From contig JAMPFD010000001.1 of NCBI GenBank assembly GCA_023664625.1, positions 305,874 through 369,873 on the forward strand: a stretch of DNA of 64,000 nucleotides, written 5' to 3'. Within the stretch, counting starts at the first letter, position 1; the number at the start of each line of letters is the position of its first letter. The position numbers were made by a program, and so were the translations under genes. Positions 8,079 through 17,130 of the stretch are shown here, piece by piece. Source of the DNA: Bacillota bacterium. GTDB taxonomy: Bacteria > Bacteroidota > Bacteroidia > Bacteroidales > Bacteroidaceae. The notes under the pieces were generated by a model. The model ran no database searches, had not been told where the DNA came from, and saw only the letters and a list, made by a program, of their open reading frames with translations.

Positions 8079-9971
8079 TTATTTTGTTGAGCGTACATAT
8101 GCATTGTATCCCGGATTCTGTCCGAACTCCTCGGCGTTTGTAAGTTTGTCGAGATAGTCGTTAGGAATAGGCCACAGATAGTTCTTCTCGTCAACACAGT
8201 CATCACCTGTCATTGAAGGATTATGACCACGTACATAGTCTACAAGTTTCTTTGTACGCTTAAGGTCGAACCAACGCAGATGCTCACCGCAAAGTTCACG
8301 TGCACGTTCTTCAAGAATCCAGTCAATGGTCATGTTCGCCTCTATGACATCAGCCTGAACCTCTTCAATAGTATGACCAGGAGCTTTAACACGCTCATTA
8401 CGGATGTACTGTTTGATTACATTTACGGCACCTGGCTTGTTGCCAAGACCGATATAGCACTCAGCTGCAATGAGAGGCATCTCTGCAAAACGAATCAAAG
8501 GAACGTCTGCAAAACCGACCTGACCGTTTGCCGCAGCAAGGAGGATCGTTCCATTCTCATCACCGTCCCAAATACGGAACTTATTGAAACGAGGGAAAGA
8601 AGTCTTTATATCCTGGTTGGTTGTAGGATCATCATTTGACTTCATCGGAGCACCGCCGGCTGCCGTCATCTTGTTAAGATCGTAAACATCACCGAGTCCA
8701 AGCAATACGATACCCTTCTCTGCTTCTGCAAGCTTCTCTGCATGAGTAACCTCACGACCGACGAACTTCATTACAGTGCCATTTGGCACTCTCGGAGCAT
8801 TCATGATAGCCTCCTTGATATCACCTTCAAGTTTGAAAGATGTACACATTGCCTCAGTCCACTTGTATCCAAGTTTTGATAAAGTGCAGAATTCTTCCTG
8901 GAAGAACACTTGGTAACGTATATCCCAGTCTTTCCACAACTTCATGAAATAGTATGTAGGAGCAAGTGAGAAGCCGGTCTCCTTAGGATAGTTCCAGGAA
9001 GTGGCTGTCGCTGCAATACCGCACTTGTTTATCAGCTTCGGAGTATAATAAACGTGTAGACGGTTAGGATTGCTCGGCTGGGCATTGAGTGAAGAATTGC
9101 TTGAGTGAGTGCATACCCAAAGATATTCAGAGTTGTTCTTATTGTTCTTAGCCTGCCATATTTCGTCGTATGTAGTGTAGAGACTGATACCAAGGCTTGC
9201 CTGGTTGTTCATGACATAATTGGCAGCGTCAAGGGCTTTCTGGTAGAATGCCTTCTGCTCGGCACTTCCCTCTGTCTCATACTGTGCACGGGCAAGGCAT
9301 GTACGTGCGAGGATTGCATATGCAGCCTTCCGGGTCAGACGTCCCTTGTCCCCCTGATACTCTGCAGCAGGAAGCAGTTTTGTGGCAGCCTCCGCATCAG
9401 GAATGATAACCTGATCATAGATAACCTTGCGGTCTGTGCGGTAAGCTGTGAATTCTGCAGTTTCCGTAGGCTCCGTACGGAGCTCTATATCACCGAACAT
9501 CTCCACGAGCCACCAGTAGCAGTAAGCGCGCATGGCACGTGCCTCTCCTTCGAAGTCGCTGCGCTGTGCCGCTGAGATATTATTATTCTTAGGGAGGTAA
9601 GCGAGTATGTTGTTGGCGACATTGATATTGTCATAGACACGCTTCCACGCATTGTTTGACTGACCGCACTTATCACCCTGCAAACCAAGGTAACGTGTAT
9701 TGTGATTACCGTAATCATAAGCATCGGCACGGTTCTGCCAGATGTCCGCAGAGCCCTCCATGTAAAGGACAGGGTCTTCACGTCCGAAGTATTTCCAGCC
9801 AAAGTTATAGTACAGTTGGTTAACAAGGTATTCCATACCGTTTGCGGTAGTGTAAACGGCATCAGCACCCTCACCGGAAGGATTGTATTCATCGAGGTCG
9901 CATGACTGGAGTCCGAGAGTCGCAGTTCCGAGTACAAGTGCGCCCATTATATATTTATTGAATATTTTCAT
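8079..9971 (-). CDS. RagB/SusD-family nutrient uptake outer membrane lipoprotein
   Basis: Substrate-binding surface lipoprotein partner of the SusC-type barrel encoded just upstream (10022-13138). The signal peptide ends in the lipobox GLQSC, lipidated at Cys24, followed by DLDE. Recognisable SusD features are EARAMRAYCYWWLVEMFGDI, RLTRKAAYAILARTCLARAQ, RFAEMPLIAAECYIGLGN and ILEERARELCGEHLRWFDLK; the C-terminus WPIPNDYLDKLTNAEEFGQN is also typical. It has 630 residues, normal for the family. The 50-nt spacing to susC and the shared terminator define a two-gene operon. Its specificity is unknown; no polysaccharide lyase or hydrolase is nearby. Confidence 0.96.
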   Translation of the reverse strand: MKIFNKYIMGALVLGTATLGLQSCDLDEYNPSGEGADAVYTTANGMEYLVNQLYYNFGWKYFGREDPVLYMEGSADIWQNRADAYDYGNHNTRYLGLQGDKCGQSNNAWKRVYDNINVANNILAYLPKNNNISAAQRSDFEGEARAMRAYCYWWLVEMFGDIELRTEPTETAEFTAYRTDRKVIYDQVIIPDAEAATKLLPAAEYQGDKGRLTRKAAYAILARTCLARAQYETEGSAEQKAFYQKALDAANYVMNNQASLGISLYTTYDEIWQAKNNKNNSEYLWVCTHSSNSSLNAQPSNPNRLHVYYTPKLINKCGIAATATSWNYPKETGFSLAPTYYFMKLWKDWDIRYQVFFQEEFCTLSKLGYKWTEAMCTSFKLEGDIKEAIMNAPRVPNGTVMKFVGREVTHAEKLAEAEKGIVLLGLGDVYDLNKMTAAGGAPMKSNDDPTTNQDIKTSFPRFNKFRIWDGDENGTILLAAANGQVGFADVPLIRFAEMPLIAAECYIGLGNKPGAVNVIKQYIRNERVKAPGHTIEEVQADVIEANMTIDWILEERARELCGEHLRWFDLKRTKKLVDYVRGHNPSMTGDDCVDEKNYLWPIPNDYLDKLTNAEEFGQNPGYNAYVRSTK

Positions 9972-10021
9972 AATTGTTTCCGTTATTTGTTATATTTAGG
10001 TGAAAGAATCCGGTTAAATTC

Positions 10022-13000
10022 TTAGAAGTTAACACTGAGTCCTGCAGTTATACTGCGCTGGTTGCCTTCCGGATCCTGATTCTTCATCCAGTCGTTCTTA
10101 ACCCAATAGAGAGGGTCTGTGACTGTTGCATAGATGCGTACATTCTGAACACCCATTGCTTTGAGAGCTGACTTCGGCAGAGTATATCCGACAGTGATTC
10201 TCTTCAGCTTGACGAAAGACTTATCGCAATATTTAAGACTGAGATAGCCTACATAGTCAGAGAACAGTTTACTCTTGTTGAGTGCCGGGAAATCAGCATT
10301 CTCGTTTGAGCCTGCAACCCAATAGTTATATGTCGTATAGTCACCACCTGTCTGAGGGTTGAAGTTGCTGAGAGGACTTTCTCCCCACTGTCCCCAACGT
10401 GCGTAGAGATAAAGGTTGACATCAAAGTTGCCAATCTTGAAATCATTGTTAAAACCGGCAAACCATTTAGGTGATGTTGAACCGAGATATACATAATCTT
10501 CGTCCTTGATTACATTGTCTCCGGTGGTATCCTGAACCTTAATGTCACCCGGCTTGAAGGCCTGTGTCTTGTTGTCGTCAGAGAAATACTTCGCAGCCTC
10601 CGCAGCCTCCGCTGTTGTCCATATACCAAGATACTTATATCCCTGGAAAGACTTTATAGGATGTCCTATCATAAGTGTTGTGGACTCTTTGTCGTTACCA
10701 AGCTGGATATTGGCACCATCAATCAAGTCTACAATCTTTTCTGAGTTGGCAGAGAATGTCAATGTAGAGTTCCACTGGAAGTTCTTCTTCACAATATTTC
10801 TTGTATTGATGGTCACCTCGACACCGGTGTTCTTTGTTTCACCGACATTAGTATATGTCGAGTATGTACCGTCCTGTCCTGCTGATGTAGGAAGAGAGCG
10901 GCGAAGAAGGAGGTCTGTTGTCTTTGTGGTATACCAGTCGAATACGATATTTACACGGTTATTGAAAAGATATGCATCAAAACCGAGGTCGAATGTGGTG
11001 CTGCGTTCCCACTTTGTATCTTTATTGCCTATTACATAAACCTTATCGTCAAGCTTTCCAGGAATATAACGATTTGCAGCATCGTCCTGGAAACCGAAAG
11101 ACCAGTTTGCGAATGTCACACCGGAAGCTGTTCCATAAACAGGAATACCGGAATTGCCCGTCACACCATACGTAGCGCGGATTTTCAAATCATCAAGCCA
11201 ATGTCCCTTGACGTTTTTCATCCAAGCCTCGTCCGTCACACGCCATGCAAGGGCTGCTGACGGGAACCAGTCCCATTTGTGTCCCTCGGCAAGAATAGAC
11301 GCACCGTCGCGACGGAGAGAAGCTGTAAACAAATAGCGGCTCTTCCAGTCGTACTGTACACGGAACGCATAAGAGAAGTTATTTGACTTGAGATAGTTTG
11401 AGGAATGTAGTGAAGAGCCGTCCTTACCATCATTGGAAGCAAGATTCCACCAAAGGTTGCTTGCCAGAGACTGTCCTTTTGACGTAGCAGACAGTTCGTC
11501 TTCTGTCTTGCGGCTCCATGTCGTGAGTGCAGTGAGGCTGAGATGATGGTCTTCAGGAAGCTGCCAGAACTTATATGTAAGAATATTATTCCACTCGAGA
11601 TACATGCTGTTTGCCTTTGTCATGACAGCCGTAGACTGGAATGTACCGCTGTTGATTTCCGTTGCAGAGTGGGCATCTGTATATTTACCCTCTGATGCGT
11701 TGGTTATATGCGCAGCAAACTGTGTACGGAAGTCAAGTCCCTTGACCGGATGAATATCAAGGTAACCGTTAGCAACAACGTTTGTGCTGTATTTCTCGCT
11801 TGAATAGCGGTCATCACCCAAAGTGTTAATGAGAGGATTGACATAATCTGTTGATGCGAGAGGGCGTTCAACCATCTCTGTACCTATTGTATATTCGCCG
11901 GTTTCCGGGTCATACACACCATAAGGGCTTCCGAGCTCAATTTTCTTTGTCGTGTTGCTCTCATAAGGAGACACGAAATTTCTGTTGTGTGTCAACTGGA
12001 ATGTCACACCGGCATCAATTATCTTATTGATTTTATGGTCAATGTTGGCACGGAGAGTATATTTGTCCGTACCACCGCTGTTTCTCCATTTGCTGCCATC
12101 ATTGGCATAGCCTACGGAGAAACGTGCGGAAGTCTTGTCATTGCCGCCACTGACAGTGACAGTATGCTTATTGCTCCATGTCGTGGCTTTCTGAAGCAGG
12201 TCCTCATAATCAGTCCATGACCCTGCCTCATATGCCGCATATGCCGCATCAGAAGAGAAGAGGTTGCGATTATCGTCTGTAGAATTCCACAGGCCGGCGT
12301 TTGCCGCTGCAATACGGCGTGCTTCATACCAATTATCGCCTGTGCGATAGTCAGGATGCTCCTCGCGGAAAGCACCACGGACATATCCGTCGTAAGAGAT
12401 GCTGAGCTTGTTCTTATCAGCCTTCTTCGTTGTTATTATGATTACGCCGTTGGCACCCTGCGAACCATAGATGGCTGTAGAGGATGCGTCCTTGAGCACG
12501 TCAACAGACTCGATGTCATTAGGGTTGAGGTCGCTCATCGAACCACCCTGCACACCGTCAATGATAACGAGAGGGGCATTGCTGCCGTTAATAGAGCGGT
12601 TACCGCGGATACGCAGATCGTCACCGCTGATGTCAAGACCTGTTATACGTCCCTGCAGAGATGACGCCACACTTGACGTAGGAGACTGGAGAATTGCCTC
12701 TGACTTGACTGACGCCACGGAACCTGTAAGGTCACGTTTCTTTACCGTGCCGAAACCGATGACAACGACCTCATCCATCATCTGGGAGTCAGGAGCCATC
12801 TGTACTTTTATACCATTGTGAGCCTTTACAGTCTGAGTCGTATATCCTACGTATGAAAATTCAAGCACAGCACCGTTTGCTGCATTCAGTGAGAAATTAC
12901 CATCAATATCGGTAATTGCGGCAGCCTGTGAGTTCTTTGCCTTGATGGTGACGCCAATCATAGGCTCTCCGAACTCGTCAACAACAGTACCCTTGATTGA

Positions 13001-13138
13001 GTTCTGCTGGGCCTGTACGAAGGCATTCGCACTACCCCCCCCACCGGCAAATGCCGACACCGGGGACATCGTTGCTGCAAAGCCAGCCACCAACATTGCC
13101 TTCATGGCTCTGTTGACCAAAGTTTTGTTCTTTTGCAT
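10022..13138 (-). CDS. SusC/RagA-family TonB-linked outer membrane receptor
   Basis: Full-length 1038-residue TonB-dependent transporter that forms the channel for the neighbouring SusD. A signal peptide covers about the first 32 residues. A carboxypeptidase-regulatory-like beta domain spans about residues 47-115 (IKGTVVDEFGEPMIGVTIKA). The TonB-interacting/plug entry DEVVVIGFG lies near 122, and plug motifs IRGNRSINGSNAPLVIIDGV and VLKDASSTAIYGSQGANGVI follow. The barrel ends in LSVNF. A run of eight G (13035-13042, C on the plus strand) encodes Gly32-Gly35 at the signal-peptide end. In this sequence the run is in frame, so the gene is intact; a one-base slip would cut it off within the leader. 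Two TAAATTTG -7-like boxes precede it. Confidence 0.96.
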   Translation of the reverse strand: MQKNKTLVNRAMKAMLVAGFAATMSPVSAFAGGGGSANAFVQAQQNSIKGTVVDEFGEPMIGVTIKAKNSQAAAITDIDGNFSLNAANGAVLEFSYVGYTTQTVKAHNGIKVQMAPDSQMMDEVVVIGFGTVKKRDLTGSVASVKSEAILQSPTSSVASSLQGRITGLDISGDDLRIRGNRSINGSNAPLVIIDGVQGGSMSDLNPNDIESVDVLKDASSTAIYGSQGANGVIIITTKKADKNKLSISYDGYVRGAFREEHPDYRTGDNWYEARRIAAANAGLWNSTDDNRNLFSSDAAYAAYEAGSWTDYEDLLQKATTWSNKHTVTVSGGNDKTSARFSVGYANDGSKWRNSGGTDKYTLRANIDHKINKIIDAGVTFQLTHNRNFVSPYESNTTKKIELGSPYGVYDPETGEYTIGTEMVERPLASTDYVNPLINTLGDDRYSSEKYSTNVVANGYLDIHPVKGLDFRTQFAAHITNASEGKYTDAHSATEINSGTFQSTAVMTKANSMYLEWNNILTYKFWQLPEDHHLSLTALTTWSRKTEDELSATSKGQSLASNLWWNLASNDGKDGSSLHSSNYLKSNNFSYAFRVQYDWKSRYLFTASLRRDGASILAEGHKWDWFPSAALAWRVTDEAWMKNVKGHWLDDLKIRATYGVTGNSGIPVYGTASGVTFANWSFGFQDDAANRYIPGKLDDKVYVIGNKDTKWERSTTFDLGFDAYLFNNRVNIVFDWYTTKTTDLLLRRSLPTSAGQDGTYSTYTNVGETKNTGVEVTINTRNIVKKNFQWNSTLTFSANSEKIVDLIDGANIQLGNDKESTTLMIGHPIKSFQGYKYLGIWTTAEAAEAAKYFSDDNKTQAFKPGDIKVQDTTGDNVIKDEDYVYLGSTSPKWFAGFNNDFKIGNFDVNLYLYARWGQWGESPLSNFNPQTGGDYTTYNYWVAGSNENADFPALNKSKLFSDYVGYLSLKYCDKSFVKLKRITVGYTLPKSALKAMGVQNVRIYATVTDPLYWVKNDWMKNQDPEGNQRSITAGLSVNF
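13035..13042 (-). repeat. Run of eight G inside the susC signal-peptide region
   Basis: Read on the coding (minus) strand the bases are GCCGGT followed by eight G and TAGT, giving Ala-Gly-Gly-Gly-Gly-Ser. Loss or gain of one base would shift the frame near codon 35, before the mature protein. Confidence 0.7.
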
Positions 13139-13200
13139 AAATGTTTAGTTAGTTATAAATATTGTGAATTTTATTCAAACCGGAATCAAGTTAGGTTTCG

Positions 13201-13231
13201 CAAATTTAGCAAATTTAATAAAGATGTAAAC
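13201..13231 (-). promoter_or_regulatory. Promoter of the minus-strand SusC-SusD operon
   Basis: Two overlapping copies of the -7 element TAAATTTG occur on the minus strand (plus-strand 13201-13208 and 13210-13217). A GTTTAC at about 13226-13231 is a weak -33 match. The expected leader is about 55-65 nt. Confidence 0.55.
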
Positions 13232-13404
13232 GTGTACAGGTTTTGATTTAACACATTTTTGTTATCAAAGTGGAGTTTTAACATTCAAAAACGGTTAAAA
13301 AGAAAAAATATATAAAAAAGCAATAGATTCGTTAAGCCTGCAAATTGGCCGGAGCAGGTTTTGATATTTGTCCAAACTTTTCTTTGGCCATGAGTGTAAA
13401 TGAT

Positions 13405-13493
13405 AAGCGACTGTTGAAAATTCTTTCGAAATGAAATCGTTGCCCGCTAAGAACTTATTGCTTTCAGCATAAACCAATTTCAGACAGCAGCTT
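13405..13493. repeat. MITE-like dispersed repeat, short form, copy D (worn)
   Basis: The left end AAGCGACTGTTGAAAATT and the right end CAATTTCAGACAGCAGCTT are recognisable but mutated; the middle differs from other copies. About 89 bp, non-coding. Confidence 0.6.
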
Positions 13494-13693
13494 ATTTTAA
13501 GTTTGTCAACAAAATAAACATGTCCGAAAAGAGGTGCCGGACTGGCGGATAATCCGATATTTGAAAGATACAGGAAAGCCATGTCGTCAGGCACCGGCCA
13601 TAACGGCATATATCACTGAACAGCAGGCATATAGACACAAAGTGCAAGTCTGTGGAGGATTATATGCAAGAATGAGGAGGACGAAAGGTTACT

Positions 13694-13752
13694 TTTTACC
13701 TCACAAAAGGTAACCTTTTACCCTGCGAAAGGTAACCTTTTGTGAGGTAAAA
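13694..13752. repeat. GGTAACC palindrome cluster: 25-bp perfect inverted repeat
   Basis: Arms 13694-13718 and 13728-13752 are perfect reverse complements around a 9-nt loop. Each arm itself contains the palindrome AAAGGTAACCTTT. A further degenerate unit, AAAGGTTACTTTT, sits at 13684-13696. Related units occur near 17330, 17470, 25791-25870 and 35826. Confidence 0.85.
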
Positions 13753-13861
13753 GATAACGGTTTGCAGGCTTGTAGAAAATGACCTGCGGAAAAGTCCATT
13801 AGCACCACCGGTGCGGAACATTACAGAGCAAGTGGAGAAATGTCCTTTCCCGAGTGAATAC

Positions 13862-13913
13862 AGGAAACCGGCTTGTGCTGAAAACAATAAGTTTCAGCAC
13901 AAGCCGGTTTCCT
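13862..13913. repeat. 22-bp perfect hairpin
   Basis: Arms 13862-13883 and 13892-13913 are perfect complements with an 8-nt loop (ACAATAAG). It directly abuts the short repeat that begins at 13915. No gene ends close by, so it is not an obvious terminator; it may be a repeat element in its own right. Confidence 0.85.
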
Positions 13914-13914
13914 T

Positions 13915-13976
13915 AAGCAACTGTTGAAAATCAGTTTCCATTGTATTCGTTTTATACTAATTCCCGACAGTTTCTT
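13915..13976. repeat. MITE-like dispersed repeat, short form, copy E
   Basis: 62 bp with ends AAGCAACTGTTGAAAATCAG and TAATTCCCGACAGTTTCTT, the short version of the family lacking the internal block. Confidence 0.7.
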
Positions 13977-14413
13977 AATGAAAATAATTTCAGAAAACAA
14001 TTTCCATGCCATAGTCCGGCACTCATTTGTCTGCGGGAAGCAGTCCCTGCCCCATGGAATCGTGGCGTGGGGCTTTTGGGTTCATACAGGCCGGCAGGCC
14101 GAAGTTGGCCAGCGCAACCAAGCGGAATGACGTTGACAGGCATTGCTGCTGCATTTCCTTTTACATCCCCTGCTTGCTCCTTCCTGTCAAAACATTATGT
14201 ATAATCGGTCATGCAGCCCGCTGTCCCCCCTCTTCCTCTTCAGGTCTTTCCGAGAAAACAGCTGCACAGACAATGCAAATCAATATTGTTGACAAATTAA
14301 ATATAATAAGGTCTTTCATGGAGAGACAGGAAAGAGTTTCTGCAAGCATGTATTTTTTTACGGTTTTCATGTATTTTTTTCTTCACCAGCAATGTTGTTT
14401 GTATTTTTTTTTA
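13977..14413. other. Gene-free spacer before the FMN-riboswitch transcript
   Basis: No gene, strong hairpin or repeat is seen. Several short open frames cross it on both strands but none has homology-like features or a start-site context. Confidence 0.4.
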
Positions 14414-14421
14414 TAATTTTG
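14414..14421 (+). promoter_or_regulatory. -7 promoter element of the riboswitch-controlled gene
   Basis: TAATTTTG fits TAnnTTTG. TTGTTTG at 14395-14401 is a possible -33 box, but the spacing is short (12-16 nt rather than 19-20). Transcription would start just ahead of the riboswitch. Confidence 0.55.
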
Positions 14422-14433
14422 CATCAACAAAAA

Positions 14434-14607
14434 ATCTTCAGGGCAGGGTGTAATTCCCGATCGGCGGTAAAGTCCGCGAGCCTTTTGAGCCTGCAAGCCA
14501 TGGAAAGATTCGTACCGAATCCCACCCGGCGCAAGGTCCTTAAGGTTGAACCGTTGAAGCGAAAGTCGCCATTACGGTACCGACAGTAAAGTCTGGATGA
14601 AAGAAGA
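14434..14607 (+). promoter_or_regulatory. FMN riboswitch (RFN element)
   Basis: The conserved RFN blocks are present in order: GGGCAGGGTG, AATTCCCGA, CGGCGGTAAAGTCCGCGAGCC, and at the 3' side CCGACAGTAAAGTCTGGATG followed by AAAGAAGA. The closing helix pairs TCTTC at the 5' end with GAAGA at the 3' end. The last base of that helix is only about 5 nt before the ATG at 14613, and its 3' strand is the purine-rich region where a ribosome would bind. Ligand-bound folding should therefore block translation directly, with no separate expression platform. FMN binding is established for this RNA class; the mode of control here is inferred. Confidence 0.95.
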
Positions 14608-14612
14608 AAAGA

Positions 14613-16979
14613 ATGAAAAAGACAGTTTTATCGCTGGGCATCCTTATGTCCGCACAACTCGTCTGCGCCGGTGGCGTAAACGAGAAGAGTGTCAGCAATT
14701 CAGCCTCTGTCAACCCGACAGAGCTTTCCGACACCACAATTACTCTTCAGGAGGTCTCCATCCGTGGTAATTTCTGTAACGAGAAGGAGACGCCGCTTAA
14801 TCTTACAACCATCACTCCGCAGGACATACGCCTGCACTTTACGTCTCCCAACTATGTGGAGATGCTCAACGGTGTGCCGGGAGTCTATGCCACAGCCTCC
14901 ACAGGCAGCTATGGCGACGCTTCGCTTAACATGCGCGGCTTCAAGCAGGAGAACATCTCCATCATGCTCAACGGCATCCCTATCCAGGGACTCACCTCTG
15001 GCAGCATGTACTGGAGTAACTGGATGGGCCTGGCAGAGGCCACCTATTCCGTGCAGGTGCAGAAGGGCATGGGTGGCTCGATGCTTGCCGATTGTGCCAT
15101 GGGCGGCATGGTGAACATCATCACAAAGACCGGCAACGGTCTGCCTAACGGCTCGTTTGCCCTCTCCGTCACTGACGAGGGACTCACGAAAGGGGTGCTG
15201 AACTACTCCACCGGGACATTGCGCCATGGGTGGAACGTCGACGCGATGGTGTCGTACACGAGGGGACACGGCTTTGTGGAGTGTTCCGATGTCAGCACAT
15301 TCTCCTACATGCTCAGCATCAGCAAGCTCCTCGGAGCACACAACACGCTTGTATTCACGGCACTCGGCTCACCTGAGGTCCACGACCAGCGCAACACGGA
15401 ACTTTCCGCTGCGGAGGTGGAAAAGTATGGGCGCGGCTACTCAAAGAACTGGGGATGGCTCAACGGAGAGAAATATTCCATTGGAAGAAACCACTACTAC
15501 AAGCCGTATTTCACCCTGCAGCACATCCTTGACGGCGAGCGTTTCTCCATGAAGAACTCACTGTACCTTGCCATTGCCAACGGAGGCGGCCGCTCCACCT
15601 ACGGGCAGAAAGGGAGCGTTCCGATAATAAGCCACCAGACACCTGACGGGCACATCGACTTTGATGCTGTGCAGGCGGAGAACCGTGCGTCGGAGAATGG
15701 TTCGCAGAACATTATGCTGGACTATCTTTCGGGGCATACTCAGGCTGGTGCAATAGCTTCGGCGGAGTACAGCCTGACAAAGGAAGCGAAGGTGCTTGCA
15801 GGCATTCAGTACCAGTATTATGACACTTGGTCAAAGATGAAGGTGCTTGATCTGCTTGGCGGGGACTACTGGTATGACTCCACTACGAAGCAGAATGTCG
15901 GTGCAGGCGACTATACCGGCGCGCGTTATGGCAGAACCACGCACCATGCTTCAGGGTACGTCCAGGGACAGTATGCCACCGGCCGTCTGAACGCCAATGT
16001 CGGTGTGTCACTGTTCAGCGGGACCTACAGCCGTCACGACGACATCTCCGGTGCACGCAGCCGTTGGGCTCACGGTTTCGGCGGAGGAGTGAGAGGCGGA
16101 CTGCTCTACCACATCCTCAAAGCCGGCAGTGACGGCAAGACTGCCTTGTCAGCATACGCCAACGCAGGATACAACTCACGTCTTCCGTACGCCGGTGTGT
16201 ATCTCGCGTCGAGTGACCTGTCAGTCACCAATGACATTGCCAATGAGAAGAACCTGCTCGGCGAGATAGGAATGAGAGCATCATGGCAGGGTGGCGGTGC
16301 GGAGCTGTCGGGATACATCGCTTCATGGCGTGACAAGACGCTCACGGTGAATATCACCAAGCGTGCCAATGAGGCAGCCGAGAAATATAATATCACAGGC
16401 CTTAATGCACTGCACCGCGGCATAGAGCTTTCCCTGTATCAGCAATTGCTGCCATGGCTTCGTGCAAAGGCGTTCTTCTCCACCGCTTCATGGCGCTGGA
16501 AGAGTGACGGCAAGGGCGTGAACTACGATTCTTTCAGCGGAGAGACGCTGAAAGAGTACAAGATTTACTGTAACAATCTTCATGTCGGCGATGCACCGCA
16601 GACGCAGGCGGGACTGACCCTTGACGGCAGGATTCCTCTGTCAGCAGCCTTGGGAAGCAAGGCGGGCGCACTGTATTTCAATGTCAGCTGGCAGATGAAC
16701 GCACGCATGTATGCCGATTTCGAACCGTCGTCACGTACGGAGGAGGGCGCCCCTGACGCTTATCGTCTTCCTGCATATCATCTCGTGGATGCCACGGCCG
16801 GCTGGGAAGGACGTGTCGCAAAAGGACTCCGTCTGAATATTTTCGCCTGCTGCAAGAATCTCTTTGATGCAGACTATATAGAGCGCGGCATAGACGGAAC
16901 GTCACACGACCTTGAGTCTTTCCGCGGATATTGGGGTGCGCCGCGGCAGTTCAGTTTCGGCATGCGCCTGGCTTTTTAA
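14613..16979 (+). CDS. TonB-dependent outer membrane receptor under FMN-riboswitch control, probable flavin importer
   Basis: A 788-residue TonB-dependent receptor of the siderophore/vitamin type, not SusC-like: it lacks the regulatory-like N-terminal domain and has no SusD partner. A signal peptide of about 19 residues is followed by the TonB-box-like ITLQEVSIRG, then a plug (PQDIRLHF, MLNGVPGVYA, MRGFKQENISIMLNGIPIQG, VQKGMGGSMLADCAMGGMVN). The beta barrel has the usual C-terminal signature (FACCKNLFDADYIERG, then a final FSFGMRLAF). The start ATG lies directly behind the FMN riboswitch, so expression should fall when flavin is plentiful. This makes import of riboflavin, FMN or another flavin the best guess. 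It is a single-gene transcript with its own terminator; the inner-membrane carrier must be elsewhere. Confidence 0.92.
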   Translation: MKKTVLSLGILMSAQLVCAGGVNEKSVSNSASVNPTELSDTTITLQEVSIRGNFCNEKETPLNLTTITPQDIRLHFTSPNYVEMLNGVPGVYATASTGSYGDASLNMRGFKQENISIMLNGIPIQGLTSGSMYWSNWMGLAEATYSVQVQKGMGGSMLADCAMGGMVNIITKTGNGLPNGSFALSVTDEGLTKGVLNYSTGTLRHGWNVDAMVSYTRGHGFVECSDVSTFSYMLSISKLLGAHNTLVFTALGSPEVHDQRNTELSAAEVEKYGRGYSKNWGWLNGEKYSIGRNHYYKPYFTLQHILDGERFSMKNSLYLAIANGGGRSTYGQKGSVPIISHQTPDGHIDFDAVQAENRASENGSQNIMLDYLSGHTQAGAIASAEYSLTKEAKVLAGIQYQYYDTWSKMKVLDLLGGDYWYDSTTKQNVGAGDYTGARYGRTTHHASGYVQGQYATGRLNANVGVSLFSGTYSRHDDISGARSRWAHGFGGGVRGGLLYHILKAGSDGKTALSAYANAGYNSRLPYAGVYLASSDLSVTNDIANEKNLLGEIGMRASWQGGGAELSGYIASWRDKTLTVNITKRANEAAEKYNITGLNALHRGIELSLYQQLLPWLRAKAFFSTASWRWKSDGKGVNYDSFSGETLKEYKIYCNNLHVGDAPQTQAGLTLDGRIPLSAALGSKAGALYFNVSWQMNARMYADFEPSSRTEEGAPDAYRLPAYHLVDATAGWEGRVAKGLRLNIFACCKNLFDADYIERGIDGTSHDLESFRGYWGAPRQFSFGMRLAF

Positions 16980-17097
16980 TACGGAGAACGGCAGGATGCC
17001 GGAAAGAAAGGGCAGGATGCAATTTTTCTTGCAAGCGTCATTATTATCAAGAAAGCTTCAATATGGAAAGGGGATAGAGATTATCCTCATATGAGGA

Positions 17098-17130
17098 GAG
17101 CCCGGTTCCGCACCGGGCTCTTTCTTTTTT
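17098..17130 (+). terminator. Rho-independent terminator of the receptor gene
   Basis: GAGCCCGGT (17098-17106) pairs with ACCGGGCTC (17112-17120), 5-nt loop, followed by TTTCTTTTTT. It lies about 120 nt past the stop. The palindrome TCCTCATATGAGGA sits immediately upstream at 17084-17097. Confidence 0.92.

Noticed and set aside
13295-13609. 104-codon minus-strand frame
   Set aside because: It covers the worn repeat copy D; no signal or family feature.
14700-15341. 213-codon minus-strand frame
   Set aside because: Shadow of the TonB-dependent receptor gene.
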